64,000 bases of DNA from Pleurotus ostreatus/Saccharomyces cerevisiae fusant. Taxonomy: Eukaryota; Opisthokonta. Where the stretch lies: assembly GCA_024196135.1 (NCBI GenBank), contig JAMQCK010000016.1, forward strand, positions 124,001 through 188,000, written 5' to 3'. Shown one piece after another: positions 47,601-58,713 of the stretch. Position numbers and translations under genes: made by a program. The notes under the pieces were generated by a model. That model searched no databases. It saw nothing but the letters and a program-made list of their open reading frames with translations, and had not been told where the DNA came from. How positions within the stretch are numbered: position 1 is the first letter of the stretch; each line of letters starts with the position of its first letter.

Positions 47601-49910
47601 AGCCGCAGTCGACCCATTCGCCTGAGGCACATTGCCACCATTCTGCAGAGGCACAACCGGCGTCTCCCGGCGAGCGTATATGAGCATGTACGCGTCCTTG
47701 GAAGTGATATCTGTGCTCTTGAGCTGGGCCCTCGCGGCGCTGAGCTGAAATTTCGCAGCGGCGGTAGGACTAAGCAGATCAGCCTCATCCTCGCTATCCT
47801 CGACGCGCCGCCGTTTGCGCACGTTCGGGCGTTTCTTGGGTCTGGCAGAAAAGTAGTTAGTCTAAGTAATTCGTTGGGAAAGGAAAAATGTAAGAAAGAG
47901 ACACGATAAACGCACTTCTCATCCTCCCCCTCCACATCGACAACGATTGGCTTGCTGTTCTTCTCCTGCAACGTCGTAATCTTCGTCACGATCTCGTCGT
48001 TGAATTGGAACCAGCAAGCGCGTCTATGTGATTATCAGCACTAATCCACCCGTATAAATAAGGGACAACATACTCCGTATCGTAAACCTGCGCCTCATAG
48101 TGCCCATGGTAGGCGCTCGAGCCCTTGTGCAGCAGCACACCGCGCAGGTCGTAGATGTGCGATTCAACGGATGGCTTGAGTACACCACTGCCGCTCGCAC
48201 CCTTAGCCGCACCCCCACCCTCCACAAACCTTCCCATATCCAACACCGTCGGGAACACAATCGCGCTCTTCGACTTCTTCCGCTCGTACGTCTTCAGATC
48301 GTACACGAAGCGCATGAGCGAGAAGTGCAGCACTGGCGGTAGCTTGCGCAGCTTGGTGTACCGGGTCGCGTCGCGGAGGGCGTTGCAGGTGGAGCAAGCG
48401 TATCTGGGCAAGTGTGAGCAGATTGATCGTTGGTCGGTGTATACTTGGCAGAGACGCGGCGATCACGATTAAGCAGAACCTATCACGCACTTGTTATCGC
48501 CCGTCAACTTCTCGGGCTGAAGGGAAGAAGCGACGCAATCCTCCAGGCGGCTGTTGTTCTGTAATCTTCGTCAATCTCCGATCCCAACTTAGCCTGCTTT
48601 CCTGCATACCCCAAAGTTGACCTCAATCTCCAAGAACGTCGACTCGCGCTCCGACTGCATCTTGCATGTGTCGCAGCGCGTGCCGTAGAGTTGGATGCCT
48701 TCGAACTAGGAATTTGTGTCAGAGATACAGGGAGAGCACATCATGGGGTGCAAACGTTGGTCGATGAATAAGTAGCGAAGTAAGCTACTCACCTGATCCG
48801 CAACAAGCGATCGTACAGAAGGGATGCTCTGCTTGTTGAACTCACTCGCGAGGTGCGTCATGAAGAGCTTGGAGAACCTGATTGGGCATCAGCACCGTCC
48901 CAGCGGAGTTCACATCCTAACATGTAGTTGTGTAGCATGAGCCGCAGCTGACTCACTCTTGCGCATCCTGCTGCTCCGACGTGCGCAGCTGCAAGCTCTC
49001 GACGAGCTTGTTGGGGTTGAATACGCTCTGAGTGCTCTCCTGGAGCGCAGTGAAGGTGACTTGAAGGTGGAAGAGGGGCGATTGCTGTGAACGGTGTCCT
49101 GTCAATACCGTAGTTCTTCCTATGCGTATGTGGCACACCTTGAACTTCTCCTCTGACTCGTTCCCGCAGGGCTGGCAGTTGTATACACCGCGTCGGAAGG
49201 CAAGGTCGCGGAACCACACCTGAAGAAGGTGAGTAAGCATATCGGTATTGAGGTCGAGTAGCGAACCTGCAGGGAGGCATTTGCGTAGCATGTGGCGCCA
49301 AGGTTCTGTACGCAAGTCAACGACTGGTCGTGTGCACGCAGGGGATCACGTACGTAGAGTCCAACGGGAAGGTCAGGATCTCTGGCATCGTCAAGAGGGC
49401 TGTCTCCTAGTTTGACCCTCTTCCTAAACGCCTCCCAGGCGTCATCTATACATGCGTCAGCATTGGACCGAGATCCTGCCACATAGATCACGCACCCTCG
49501 TCCTCCCACTTGTCCTGATCCAGGTAGTTCAGGCAGTTGGGATTGCCTTTGTTGCAGAGCTTCTTTGTGCACACCGGCTGTGCCTCCTCCGTATCCGAAA
49601 TGACGATCACCTCGGCCGTCCCGTCTGCGGGCGGTGAGTCGCGCTTCTCCCTCGTCTTGCGTTCCTTCAGTCTCCTCTGCTTCTCCTTCTGCATCTGCCT
49701 ATACTCCGGCGCATACTTGTTTGCGCACAGAGGCTGGTTGAACCCGCACGCCGCGAGCCTATGCTCATCAGTGATGTGCGCCGCATCGAGGACGTCGATG
49801 CCGACCCAGCCCCAGGGCGAGGACGCGTTCCCGAGGAGCTTGGCGCGCTTGAGAACCTGACCAGGCGCAAGACCCTTCTGCTCGTCGCGACGCTTGCGCT
49901 TGGGCGCCAT
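44689..49910 (-). CDS. USP48: USP48-like ubiquitin carboxyl-terminal hydrolase with DUSP-like repeats, UBL and C-terminal zinc finger
   Basis: Cysteine-protease deubiquitinase. The start at 49910 gives MAPKRKRRDEQKGLAPGQVL. The Cys box is NLGATCYANASLQVWF (spliced). Next come LRTSEQQDAQEFSKLF, the zinc-coordinating GTRCDTCKMQS and YACSTCNAL, and the His box SAYHGHYEAQVYDTE. A long Asn/Gly/Thr-rich linker follows. Three segments with a C-x-H signature (LLCAHGKL, VLCEHGRL, FFCEHDQL) mark DUSP-like units, the third ending SPISLWPFD. The C-terminus has a ubiquitin-like region (RLFYQGRELDDNKATMESLG) and a RanBP2-type finger, CPHCTFFNAREAEVCETC, before TGA at 44689-44691. Domain order up to the UBL matches USP48; the terminal finger seems extra. 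Roughly fifteen introns; ends of each not verified. Confidence 0.87.
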
Positions 49911-50029
49911 GGACGATGGCGGCGGTGGGTAAGAGGGGCGTGGGGAACGTGGGCGGCGGTGACAATGGATCGAAGACGCGAACGTGACCGCTGCGAAGTC
50001 GGAGATCGGCCCGCGCGCATCACCTTGAC
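49911..50029. promoter_or_regulatory. 119-bp bidirectional promoter USP48/GPAA1
   Basis: All sequence between the divergent ATGs at 49910 and 50030. No TATA box was seen. Confidence 0.5.
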
Positions 50030-52709
50030 ATGGACGCGCTGCTCGCAAGGCTCAAGGGCGCCCTCGGCAGGGGGGACAGCGCGACGAAGAGCAGGGCGCA
50101 GCGTAGGAGCAGGATAAAGTCGCTCGCGTACACGAAGAGTCGGGCTGTGGCGTGCGTCAACCCGTAACCCCGTGAACATCGCTGACGCCACGCAGTGTAC
50201 TTCTCTTCATCGTCGGCTATGCGTGGATGCTACTGCTGCCGTCGACTTATGTGGGAGGTCGAGGTACATACATCGATGAGAATGCACTCCAGCCGGGCCA
50301 GGTGCGTGGCGCAAATCAGCGGCCGAGTATACTCTGACATAGCGGCAGGTGAATACCCAGTGGAACTGGGGAGACGTTCATGCTGCCGACAACTACCTCG
50401 AGCAATTGGAAGAGCTCAGGGACCAGAATGCCACAAGCGAACGGTGAGTGTACACGCTTGTCGGCCTTGCCTGATGCTGACTGCACTACAGACGCGCACA
50501 GTACTTCATTGAAGAGTTCACCAAGCTCGGCTTCGATGCATCCTCGCAGCGCTATACTTTCGAAACCACCAACGGGGTCAGTAATCAGTCCCCACGGCTC
50601 ACCCCTACCATTTACACCCCACTCTTTAAAGACCAGCTCAGGGGAGAATGCCTACGCAGTCATGTACTCGCCTCGTCAAGCTGGCGCCGAAGCCATGGTC
50701 GTCAGCGCGTCCTGGATCAGCCTCATCGACGAGGGCAGCCAGACCATTAACATCCGAGGCGTCTCCACCGTCCTTGCGCTCGCGAGATTCCTGAAAAGTG
50801 GGCGGCTTCCCCATCTCCACCAAAAGGTTCGCCGGCTAACCGTCTGCACTCAATAGATTACTCGCTCTGGGCGAAGGACATCATCTTCATTATCAGCGAT
50901 GACCACTTGGACGGCATGCAGGCTTTTTTGAGCTCATACTACGGCGTGCCTCAATCGAGTACGCCCTCTCTACTTGACACAATTGGCTCCCTGCTCACCA
51001 ACATACCACAGACCTCATCGCCGAACCCCTCGAGCTCTCCTCAGGCGCCATCTGGACCGCTCTCAACGTTGACTACCCAGGCCACTCCTTCTCACACCTG
51101 GGACTGTACTTCGGTGCGTGCCTTTGCCTACCAAATTACCTTAACGCCTTAACCTCTCTGACCCCTCCTCGCAGAGGGCCTCAACGGCCGCCTCCCCAAC
51201 CAAGACCTCCTCAACTCCATCTTCCGCATCGCCCGCAACACCGTCGGCGTCCCCGTCATTCTCTACGACTACAAGGATACCTTCCGCTTTGAGCAGTGGA
51301 CGATAGAGCTGGCTTCCGAAAACTCGTTTCTAGGTCGGCTGGGCCTAGGGAAGATTGAGATGAAGAACTGGGTACCGAAGAGTATACGACTGAACCCCGC
51401 TGCACGCGCGTATGCGACGAAGGCGAGGCATATACTGCGGCACTTTGGTTATCAGGCAAGGGGGAGGGCGAGTGGGGTGCATGGGTTGTTGCATCAGTGA
51501 GTGTTGACTGGTCTTACACCGCAGGACTGTGCGTCCCAAGATTTCGGACATACTGACATCACTTTCAGATTCCGCATCGACGCCGTCACGCTCTTCGCAG
51601 TCCCCTCCATGGGCCCGCATGGGTTCCACGCTATCGGCCGGTAAGTCGTCACTCCTCCCCTCTCACCTTTCCCCTCATCTCCTCTCCTCTCCCCTTCCTT
51701 CTCACCACAACCCACTAACCCCCCTCCAGCATCCTCGAATCCACCCTCCGCACCTGCAACAACCTGCTCGAGCGCCTGCACGCCTCGTTCTTCTTCTTCC
51801 TCCTCATCGCGCCCGACCGCTTCCTGCAGATCGGGAACTACCTGCCGAGCGCGGTGCTCGTTGCGGTGGGGCTGATGTTCTGGGGCTTGAGGGGGTGGGT
51901 GGATGCGGGGTGGGTGGGGGAGGAGGTTGAGGTGGAGGATTTGGGGGAGGTTAAGAGGGAGACAAAGGAGGCGCTGGAGGGGAAAACAGGGGAGAGCGAG
52001 CAGAGGGGGCGAGCGGAGCAGCAGGGTGCGAAACACCAAGTAGCAGCGAAGCCGGCTACCCATTGGACAAGACGACCACGCCTGGTCCTACCAGCACTGG
52101 CGCTCATGGGCGTCACGCATGCCTTGGGCGGTGTGGTGTTCTACATCGTCACTCGGCAATGGTTCATTGCGAACATCGAGTCTCTTGTGCGTGCTTCCGT
52201 CCCCAAATTTTTTTATTTCACGGAGTCTAACACTCATACTCCTTAAGATCACTCGCTTCACCCTCATCGCCCTCGTCGTCTCCGTACCTCTCACCCTCTC
52301 GCAGCTGGGCGTCCTCCGCGGCAATCTCCCGCTCGTCCTCAAGTCCCTCACCCTCTGCTTCGCCTCGACCGTCATCTCCGTCACCGCCGTGCTCAACTTC
52401 TCTCTGGCGGCCTTACTCGCGATCGTGTTGGGCGTACCGCTTGTAATCGCACCGGCGAAGGACTCACCCGACTCAAGGAACTCTAGCCCTTCGTCATCAG
52501 GTGCACAACCCTCAACATCAACGCGAGCGACACCCCTGCGATATGTCGCTTCCCTCGCCTACACCCTACTATCTACCGGCTGGCTCTTTGTCCCTCAAGA
52601 GGTCGTGCGCGCGGTGCGAGATTGGGAGGTGTACTCGGTGTGGTTCGCCCCGGTGGTGTGCGTAGTGTACCTCCCGCTGATATTGCAGGCAGCGCTGGCA
52701 TGTTTGTAA
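50030..52709 (+). CDS. GAA1: GPI transamidase subunit Gaa1 (GPAA1)
   Basis: ER membrane subunit of the complex that attaches GPI anchors to proteins. Exon 1 (MDALLARLKGALGRGD) is basic and cytosolic; the first membrane helix follows after splicing (VLLFIVGYAWMLLLP). The lumenal peptidase-like domain has TYIDENALQPGQ, NWGDVHAADNYLEQLEELRD, YAVMYSPRQAGAEAMVVSAS, ALARFLK, WAKDIIFIISDDHLDGMQAF, WTALNVDYPGHSFSHLGLYF and GLNGRLPNQDLLNSIFRIA. Several C-terminal membrane helices follow (for example LVLPALALMGVTHALGGVVF and TRFTLIALVVSVPLTLSQLG). Stop TAA at 52707-52709. The Gaa1 family call is firm. Confidence 0.92.
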
Positions 52710-53034
52710 TGATGGAATACATGTTTGAATCTGCGAGATGCTTGATGGCTTCGGGATCAAATGTTGCAGACAGACCTTCGCCACTACGCGACAGTCAACA
52801 ACTTCCTAATCGGGGACAATGGCATGCGCTCGGAAATTCCCGGCGGGATCAAATACATCGCCGGAACGGCCGGCGGTTACCTAGCTAGGTCAGACCGATT
52901 GCCTTTGTTTCCAATTTGCTCTTGTCCGCCATGACCGCAACGTGCTCTATTGTGACTCAAGGAATGATGGCTCTTTCAGTCGCACTCCTTACTTCTCTCT
53001 ATCATCATCGTTGCGACTCCTGAAGTTATCGAAC
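52710..53034. promoter_or_regulatory. X2 upstream region, lacking a Y partner
   Basis: Contains the X-side promoter block (CTTTGTTTCCAA at 52902-52913 with CTTGTCCG at 52921-52928, and GGCTCTTT near 52969-52976), homologous to other X promoters. It lacks the TATA string, the Y-side TAAATA box, the CTTGTTTAC/GCATGGACC element and any Y coding sequence; GPAA1 ends where a Y gene would be expected. Confidence 0.55.
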
Positions 53035-54389
53035 ATGTCCTTCCCCGACGACGGCTCGTATTTCACTTTCCGCTTAGACCCAGTCGCTTCATTGCAGGAC
53101 ATTGAGGACGATGTGGTCGCCAAGGCCGCTCGGGAAATATCGCCCAAGATATATGTGGCCTGCTTGGTAGAGGTATGTGATTGCATAGCTGAAAGTTCTA
53201 GTAGACTGACCAGTCTTACAGGGTATTGGCGCCCCTCAGGCCCCGCCGGCTTATGAAGTGGCGTACATCGATCTCGTTCAACAAGGCCTGCCTCCCGACA
53301 GACCAGAGGAGTTCCTCGAATCCAGGATGTGTATCCCTATCCGACCTAACACGCAGCACCCGGACGGCCGTAGGCCTGCCCATTGCTGCCGCCCTCTGCC
53401 GTGGGATGGGTGCTATCACGTCGCGTCACACCGTACACGCGTGAGGATCAGGACAGAAATGCGTCCCGTCAACCCTCCGCATTCCTTGGGCCCTTCCGAG
53501 TGTCTCGCGCTCAAGGCTATGCTCGATGACGACGAGCGGCGACGAAGACAACTGCGCGAATGTGCAGCTAAAGGACTCGCTCCCCCACCCGCTGCTATCA
53601 GCCAATCTGTGCTATACGCCTTTCAAGCTGCTGATGAGGAGCTCTCGGACCTACCTTACTGGCAGCTCAGGGCCGCTGAGCAGGCAGAGCGCTTTGCTAG
53701 ACCTCCTGAAGAAAAGCACAAACGCCTGGAACTTGACGAAAATTGGGATGCTGATAGCGACTACTCTGGAGCAAGTGATCACTCAAGAGGCGCTGCAACG
53801 ACTCACTCGAAGGAAAATGCTCAATACGACGCTGCGATGGACACGGCTGCAGCCGTTGATGATGTCGCAGACGTCGAGAATGACATTCTCGCCGCCCTCG
53901 ACCATCGCGCAGACCTCCTCGATGTCTCACCCGTCATTGTTCCTTTATCGTACGATCTCAGCTCCTTGACGGCGCTGCCTTCGCCCACAGGGTTCATGGA
54001 AGAGCTGAATGCCATCAACAGGTAAGCGGCATGATGTTCCAAAGCGAGCGACAGTATCTTGATCGCTTGGTAGGATCCGATTGGAGTACGAGGAACGAGT
54101 CCGCCGGCTTAAAGAGGAGGTCCGACGCCACGACGATGAATACATAGCCAGCGTCGAAGCGCGTCGTACCGCCAGGAGCTCTGAGGGCATCCGAGCCGTG
54201 TCTTCGATTCCGGCGCGGTCTAGATCACTGGTCATCTTGAGTCTGGTGCCCTTCATCAACCACTTGAGAGCTCGCTTCGGTGCGTATGCCGTGCAAACTT
54301 GTTCTTCATGTCGACTGACCTGAAAGTCAGTATCATTGCGCCAAAGATGCTCGTTTCCAGCGCGCACGCCACGAAGCCAAGGGAGCTGA
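53035..54389 (+). CDS. X-family protein, copy X2 (four exons, short tail)
   Basis: Same structure as X1. The 46-codon exon 1 is 53035-53172 (MSFPDDGSYFTFRLDPVASL). Exon 2 has ESRMCIPIRPNTQHPDGRR, PAHCCRPLPWDGCYHVASH, RTRVRIRTEMRPVNPPHSLG, an acidic linker and SPVIVPLSYDLSSLTALPSP. Exon 3 is the coiled coil EERVRRLKEEVRRHDDEYIA. With the acceptor that matches X1 and X3 (TCAG before TATCATTG) the last exon reads VSLRQRCSF and stops at 54387-54389, before the basic KVKP...WKR tail of the others. With an earlier AG the frame would instead run to 54577 with no similarity. So the C-terminus is either shortened or replaced. Confidence 0.78.
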
Positions 54390-54846
54390 AGATGTCGCCC
54401 AATTCTGTTGAAGTTCTTCACCGCGGTCATCAGGCCGCAACCGAGCTGCCCAGTGCTATAGTCAGTGAATCTGAATCTATTCACCTGCAATATTATATTC
54501 CGCTGCTGTCCGTTTCGACACGGAAACGAAAGTCATGGGTCGCCGTAAGAACAGACAAACATTGTACCGTTGCTTAAGCATAGATCAGAGCGATGGCGCA
54601 GCGTGGAGGAGGCAGTCGGACAGACCGATGCGTTGAGGGGAAAGCCGTGAGTGCGGCAAATAATACACACAATAATGTACCTCGGTAATGTGTAAGTCAA
54701 CTATGCTACAAATCGAGCCCTAGCTATAGCTATGCCCTTATGACAGATCCGAAAATTCTGTCTCGCTCGAGAAGAACGAGGACCTGAAGAGAATGCCCGC
54801 AATCCCGTCGGTCGCATAATGCATCCGCATCGGAGAACCGCAACCC
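54390..54846. other. Tail-to-tail spacer X2/Y2
   Basis: Around 54585-54650 it shares sequence with the X3/Y3 spacer at 58488-58555 (GCGATGGCGC, then a GTCGGACA-containing block). This supports duplication of the whole X-Y unit. No gene was recognised. Confidence 0.5.
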
Positions 54847-56094
54847 TTAATTCTGCCTTGCCGAAAGCGAGGACTGGGAGTTCTTTGCCAGTGGCTAATA
54901 GATCGTCAGCACAGTGAAACGTATGTGTACGGACGAACAAGCTCACCGAAGAGCGAAACTTGCGCGACACGAATGACATCAGAGAGTGCGTCGACGACGT
55001 CTCTGGGTCCTGCTTTCCTGCCTTCGTTGTACTACGCGAGTTGGATTCAGGCTGGCATCGATATGATTTGCATATGTCGGCGCTAGACTTTCCGCTGCGC
55101 CAGGAGGAGCAATCTGTTGGTCCCCAGGCCATCGACGCAATGGTCTCGGTCGCTGAGGAGAAAGTTCCCGTTTCCGAAATTACGCTGAGCCTCCTGGGTG
55201 AGGCGCATGAGGGTCGACTTGCGGCCGACTTGACGCTGGGGGTTGAACGGCGCTTGGACTGAATGATCGTCAGTCGATGCATAGGGTGTTGCGATCAGCA
55301 CAACTCACCGGCTTCTTTTCGACAACATAGCGAAGATTCTTTCGGTACTTCCAATCGCTGCACTGTGACTGCAGGTCTCGGGACATGGTGTTGGCGTATA
55401 TGCGTAGGCGGGCCATGTTCTTCATGTCCACGTAGTACCCCTCAGCGCCCCCTGCTGCTGAATGGCCAGCGAGTTTCCCGTCGACCGCCCAGCGCTTGTT
55501 GACGGCATCCAAGCCAATCTCGAGCACAAGGGGCACGACGTACTGCACCTTGCCTTCGACGTGGTTCCATTCCGGAGTGCTATGTGTGTGGAAGATCTTT
55601 CTCTCCTGCAGCCAGTTGCCCTGCCGCGTGCACGTCGGAGAGAACATGACGGAAACATGCTCTTGGAGCTCTGGGGAAAGGTCGTCTATGAAGGCTCCTC
55701 CAAATGTGCCCATGAGGCAGACTCGCGCGATGTTACCATACAAGCCGAGTATGATACAGGGCCTGACTTTGCCACCGTCGATGGTAGAGATGCGGGATGT
55801 GTTCGCTACCGAAGGAGGTACAGAGGAAGAGACGCCGGATCGCGAGCCAAGAGTTGAAGGGGGTCGAGGGAGCCTATTCTCTTTAGCTTCTTGGGAGGCC
55901 GCATCCATGATCGCATGGAAAGGAGCCATAAGCGACGTCTGAGTCTTGCGAATGTCCCCCAGGGCAACAGATCGGCTGGTCTTGCCTCGAAGATGAAAGT
56001 CGGTGACAAGGGCACAGTCAGGCGTGCAGCATGGTACGCTTGAGGAAGGGCTTAAGTTTGATGTAGGAGTGAGGGCGGAAGCAGCAGATGACAT
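54847..56094 (-). CDS. Y-family protein, copy Y2 (three exons, intact)
   Basis: Best-preserved Y copy. Exon 1 (55309-56094, 262 codons) has CCTPDCALV near residue 22, LGDIRKTQTSLMAPFHAIMD at 45-64, a Ser/Pro-rich stretch, then KVRPCIILG (109-117), ARVCLMGTFGG, STPEWNHVEGKVQYVVPLVL and YYVDMKNMARLRIYANTM. Exon 2 is Ser-rich with ISETGTFSSATETIAS and SSWRSGKSSADI. Exon 3 codes PLAKNSQSSLSARQN and a TAA at 54847-54849. The pattern of GDI followed later by RPCI and a hydrophobic beta stretch faintly resembles PemK/MazF-like barrels, but the spacing differs and this is only a hypothesis. Head to head with X3 (409 bp between starts). Function unknown. Confidence 0.8.
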
Positions 56095-56503
56095 TGCCGG
56101 AGACGATTAGGTGGGCAAAGAGAGTGCGAGGCAGATTTGTGTGCGAGGCCCATTCGTAACATGCTATTTATCCACGGCGCCCTGGACCATAGACGGTCTG
56201 AGCTCATTGTACGTTTTTGAAAGAGCTGGTCCATGCGCGGTAAACAAGATCTGAGCGGCCGGTCAATGGCGCTGGCAAGCAGATACCCCCGAACTTGAAC
56301 AATTGAATTACCCTATCTGGCGCCGGAGCCCGGCCGCAAGGTGCCGGCGGGCCGGTGGATTCCTTTGTTCCAAGTTCGTTCTTGTCCGGCATGAATGTCT
56401 TGTGTTTTTCTGTGATTGATGGCGGCCTGATAGTTCATTTATACCTGCAACTGCTTTCTTCCTACTCCCATCACTGCTGCGACGAAGCCACTCCGGACCG
56501 AAC
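56095..56503. promoter_or_regulatory. Shared Y2/X3 promoter
   Basis: 409 bp. X side: TTTATAC at 56438-56444, 60 bp before the X3 ATG, and CTTTGTTCCAAGTT...CTTGTCCG at 56363-56388. Y side: TAAATAG on the minus strand at 56164-56170, about 70 bp before the Y2 ATG, and the element GGTCCATGC-N3-GTAAACAAG at 56228-56248. Confidence 0.65.
56228..56248 (-). promoter_or_regulatory. Conserved Y-side promoter element, copy 2
   Basis: On the minus strand it reads CTTGTTTAC, three bases, GCATGGACC, identical in its two 9-base halves to the copy at 34911-34931. Confidence 0.6.
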
Positions 56504-57925
56504 ATGTCCTTTCCTTACGACGGCTCGTACTTCACTTTTCAACTGGACCCAGTGGCGTCCTTACGCGACATTGAGGACGAGGAAGTCATCGAGTCCGCTC
56601 GTCAGATTTCACCCAAATTCTACGTGGGCTGTACTCTCGAAGTAGGCGCTTACACACTCCAGCACTCTGGTAAACTGACAATCCCTCAGAGCGTAGGCGC
56701 CCCTCAACTCCCGCCGGCGTACGGAACGGCATACATGGCCCTCGTTCAACAAGGTCTTCCATCTGACAAGCCGGAGGAGTTCTTCGAATCTCGGATGTGT
56801 GTTCCTATCCGACCCAACACAGAACACCCAGAGGGCCGTAGATCTGCTCATTGCTGCCACCCGCTGCCATGGGCTGGATGCTATCATTCAGCGCTGCATC
56901 ATATGCGCGTGCGAATTAAGACCGAGGACCGCCCCATCAACCCCCCTCATTCTCTGGGGCCTGGCGAATGTGTGGCTGTTAGCGCTATGCTCGAAGAAGA
57001 CGCGCAACGACGAGAGTGCCTACGCGACTGTGCAGCGAAGGGACTTACTCCACCGCCTGCTGCTCTGGGCGAGATGGCTCTCTGCGCTATTGAAGCTGCC
57101 GATGAAGAACTCTCCGACGTCCCTTACTGGAAGATTAGAGCTGCCGAAAAAGCTGAGCGCTCAGGATGCCCTCCTAGCGAGGACTATTACAGGGAGCATG
57201 ACAAGACTTTCGACGCTGTCGACAATCACTCCGACGGCGCTTGTGGCCCCTCAGGCAGCGACAGAGCGTCTGACTCTGATTCGATTCATTCCCGAAATAC
57301 GGCTCAGGACGACGGGCCCGTGACGGATACAAGCCCACCCGTTGACAATATTGCGGATGTCGAGCGCGACATTCTCGCTATTATCAACTATAAATCGGAC
57401 CTGCGTGATGTATCGCCGGTCATCGTACCTCTCTCGTACGACCTCAGCACCTTGGATGCGCCTCCCTCACCAACCGGGTTCATGGAAGAGCTGGAAGCCA
57501 TCAAAAAGTAAGCATGCCAGCTTGAGAGAGAGAGATAGTATTCTGACTGTTGAGCAGGATACGATCGGGATTTGAGGAGCGAGTCCGTCAGCTGAAAGAG
57601 GAGGTCCGACGACGCGACGATGAATACATGGCCGGCATCGAAGCGCGACGTAGCGCCAGGAGCTCCGAGGAGCCTCGAGCCGCCTCTGCAGCTCCAGCGC
57701 AGTCTAGGTGGCTGCTTCCGGCAAGCCTTCTGCCGTTCACCAACTCGCTCAAGGCTCGCTTGGGTGCGTGTGGCGTGCTGACTTGCGTTTCGCCTGCTGA
57801 CGCAGACGACAGTGTCTTTGCGCCATAGATCTGCGTCGCCGGCAAGCAAGCCGTCGTCGAAGGTGAAGCCGAGGAAAATCAGGCTGCCGATGCTCTCGAC
57901 GGCTTGGAAGCGCTGTTGGTCCTGA
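56504..57925 (+). CDS. X-family protein, copy X3 (four exons, intact)
   Basis: Exon 1 56504-56641 (46 codons, MSFPYDGSYFTFQLDPVASL). The first intron (48 bp) has no stop and is a multiple of three, so read-through would insert 16 residues, but the paralogues show it is an intron. Exon 2 has ESRMCVPIRPNTEHPEGRR, SAHCCHPLPWAGCYHSALH, MRVRIKTEDRPINPPHSLGP, an acidic Ser-rich linker and SPVIVPLSYDLSTLDAPPSP. Exon 3 is the coiled coil EERVRQLKEEVRRRDDEYMA. Exon 4 is VSLRHRSASPASKPSSKVKP to STAWKRCWS, with TGA at 57923-57925. Paired head to head with Y2 and tail to tail with Y3. Probably a functional copy. Confidence 0.82.
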
Positions 57926-58713
57926 ATTCCTCGTGTGGCTTGTTTTCGTGGCTGCTGCTATTGATATTAATGTGGACCGCTTTGCAGGCCGAAGCTGGTT
58001 GCCATGCACGCTCCCTATATTCTGCTCCTGATGTTGGAATGATTGTGTATATTGTAACGAAATTCTGACGTCGTCAACATATCGATTTGCCACCATATGT
58101 ACCGACTGCAGATCGTCGGGTCCAACCTCAACGCGATGACGTGAACGGTACTAGTGTCTCTGCGCCAAAGATTTTCTTCCTTGACGAGCAAGCCATCGTC
58201 AAAAGCGTGAACGAGGAGGCTGAGAGGGCAGCCCGCTTGGAAGTCTAGATCTCGTAAGCTGTATGGTTACGATCGAGCTGTCTGTCCAGCGCTATCGACA
58301 GTGTACCATATGTGCCATTATAGTAGCATCTCTGCTGTCGCCGCCTTCACGTCTATGTGCAATGCCTTCCAGTCAACAGACGAGACGCGGACCCATGACT
58401 AAACCAGTGAGCCAACTCAGCAATCTCAAGGCGCGCGGTGGCGGGGGTTGAAGACGAGGTAGAAATACGCTATCCAGTGCCTGTGCAAAGCAAGGCGATG
58501 GCGCGCGCGCCAAGAGGGCTGTCGGACAAGCCGAAGCGCTCCGGAAATCATTATTGACGGGGTCAGATAATAAATGCAGTATTGTGCCGCGGCCGTTTGC
58601 GTCGACCATACTAGTGACTGCGGGCTGATAATAAGCTACAGAGAGTGATACTCGATACATGTGCAAGACCCGCCCGCGCAGAGAACGAAAACCTGGTGAG
58701 ACTGCCCGCAATC
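57926..58713. other. Tail-to-tail spacer X3/Y3 with an X relic
   Basis: 788 bp. It holds the orphan X exon at 58155-58250 and, at 58488-58555, sequence shared with the X2/Y2 spacer. No intact gene. Confidence 0.5.
58155..58250 (+). pseudogene. Relic of an X-family last exon
   Basis: Preceded by an AG acceptor, it begins TGTCTCTGCGCCAAAG as in X1 and X3, codes VSLRQRFSSLTSKPSSK, then a stop. Similarity to the functional last exons continues past it as a basic stretch ending near TGGAAG. No upstream X exons survive nearby, so this is a fragment of another X copy or a partial tandem duplication of X3. Confidence 0.65.

Noticed and set aside
56642..56689. Read-through of X3 intron 1 as coding
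   Set aside because: The 48 bp are open and in frame, but X1, X2 and X4 have clear introns at the same codon.
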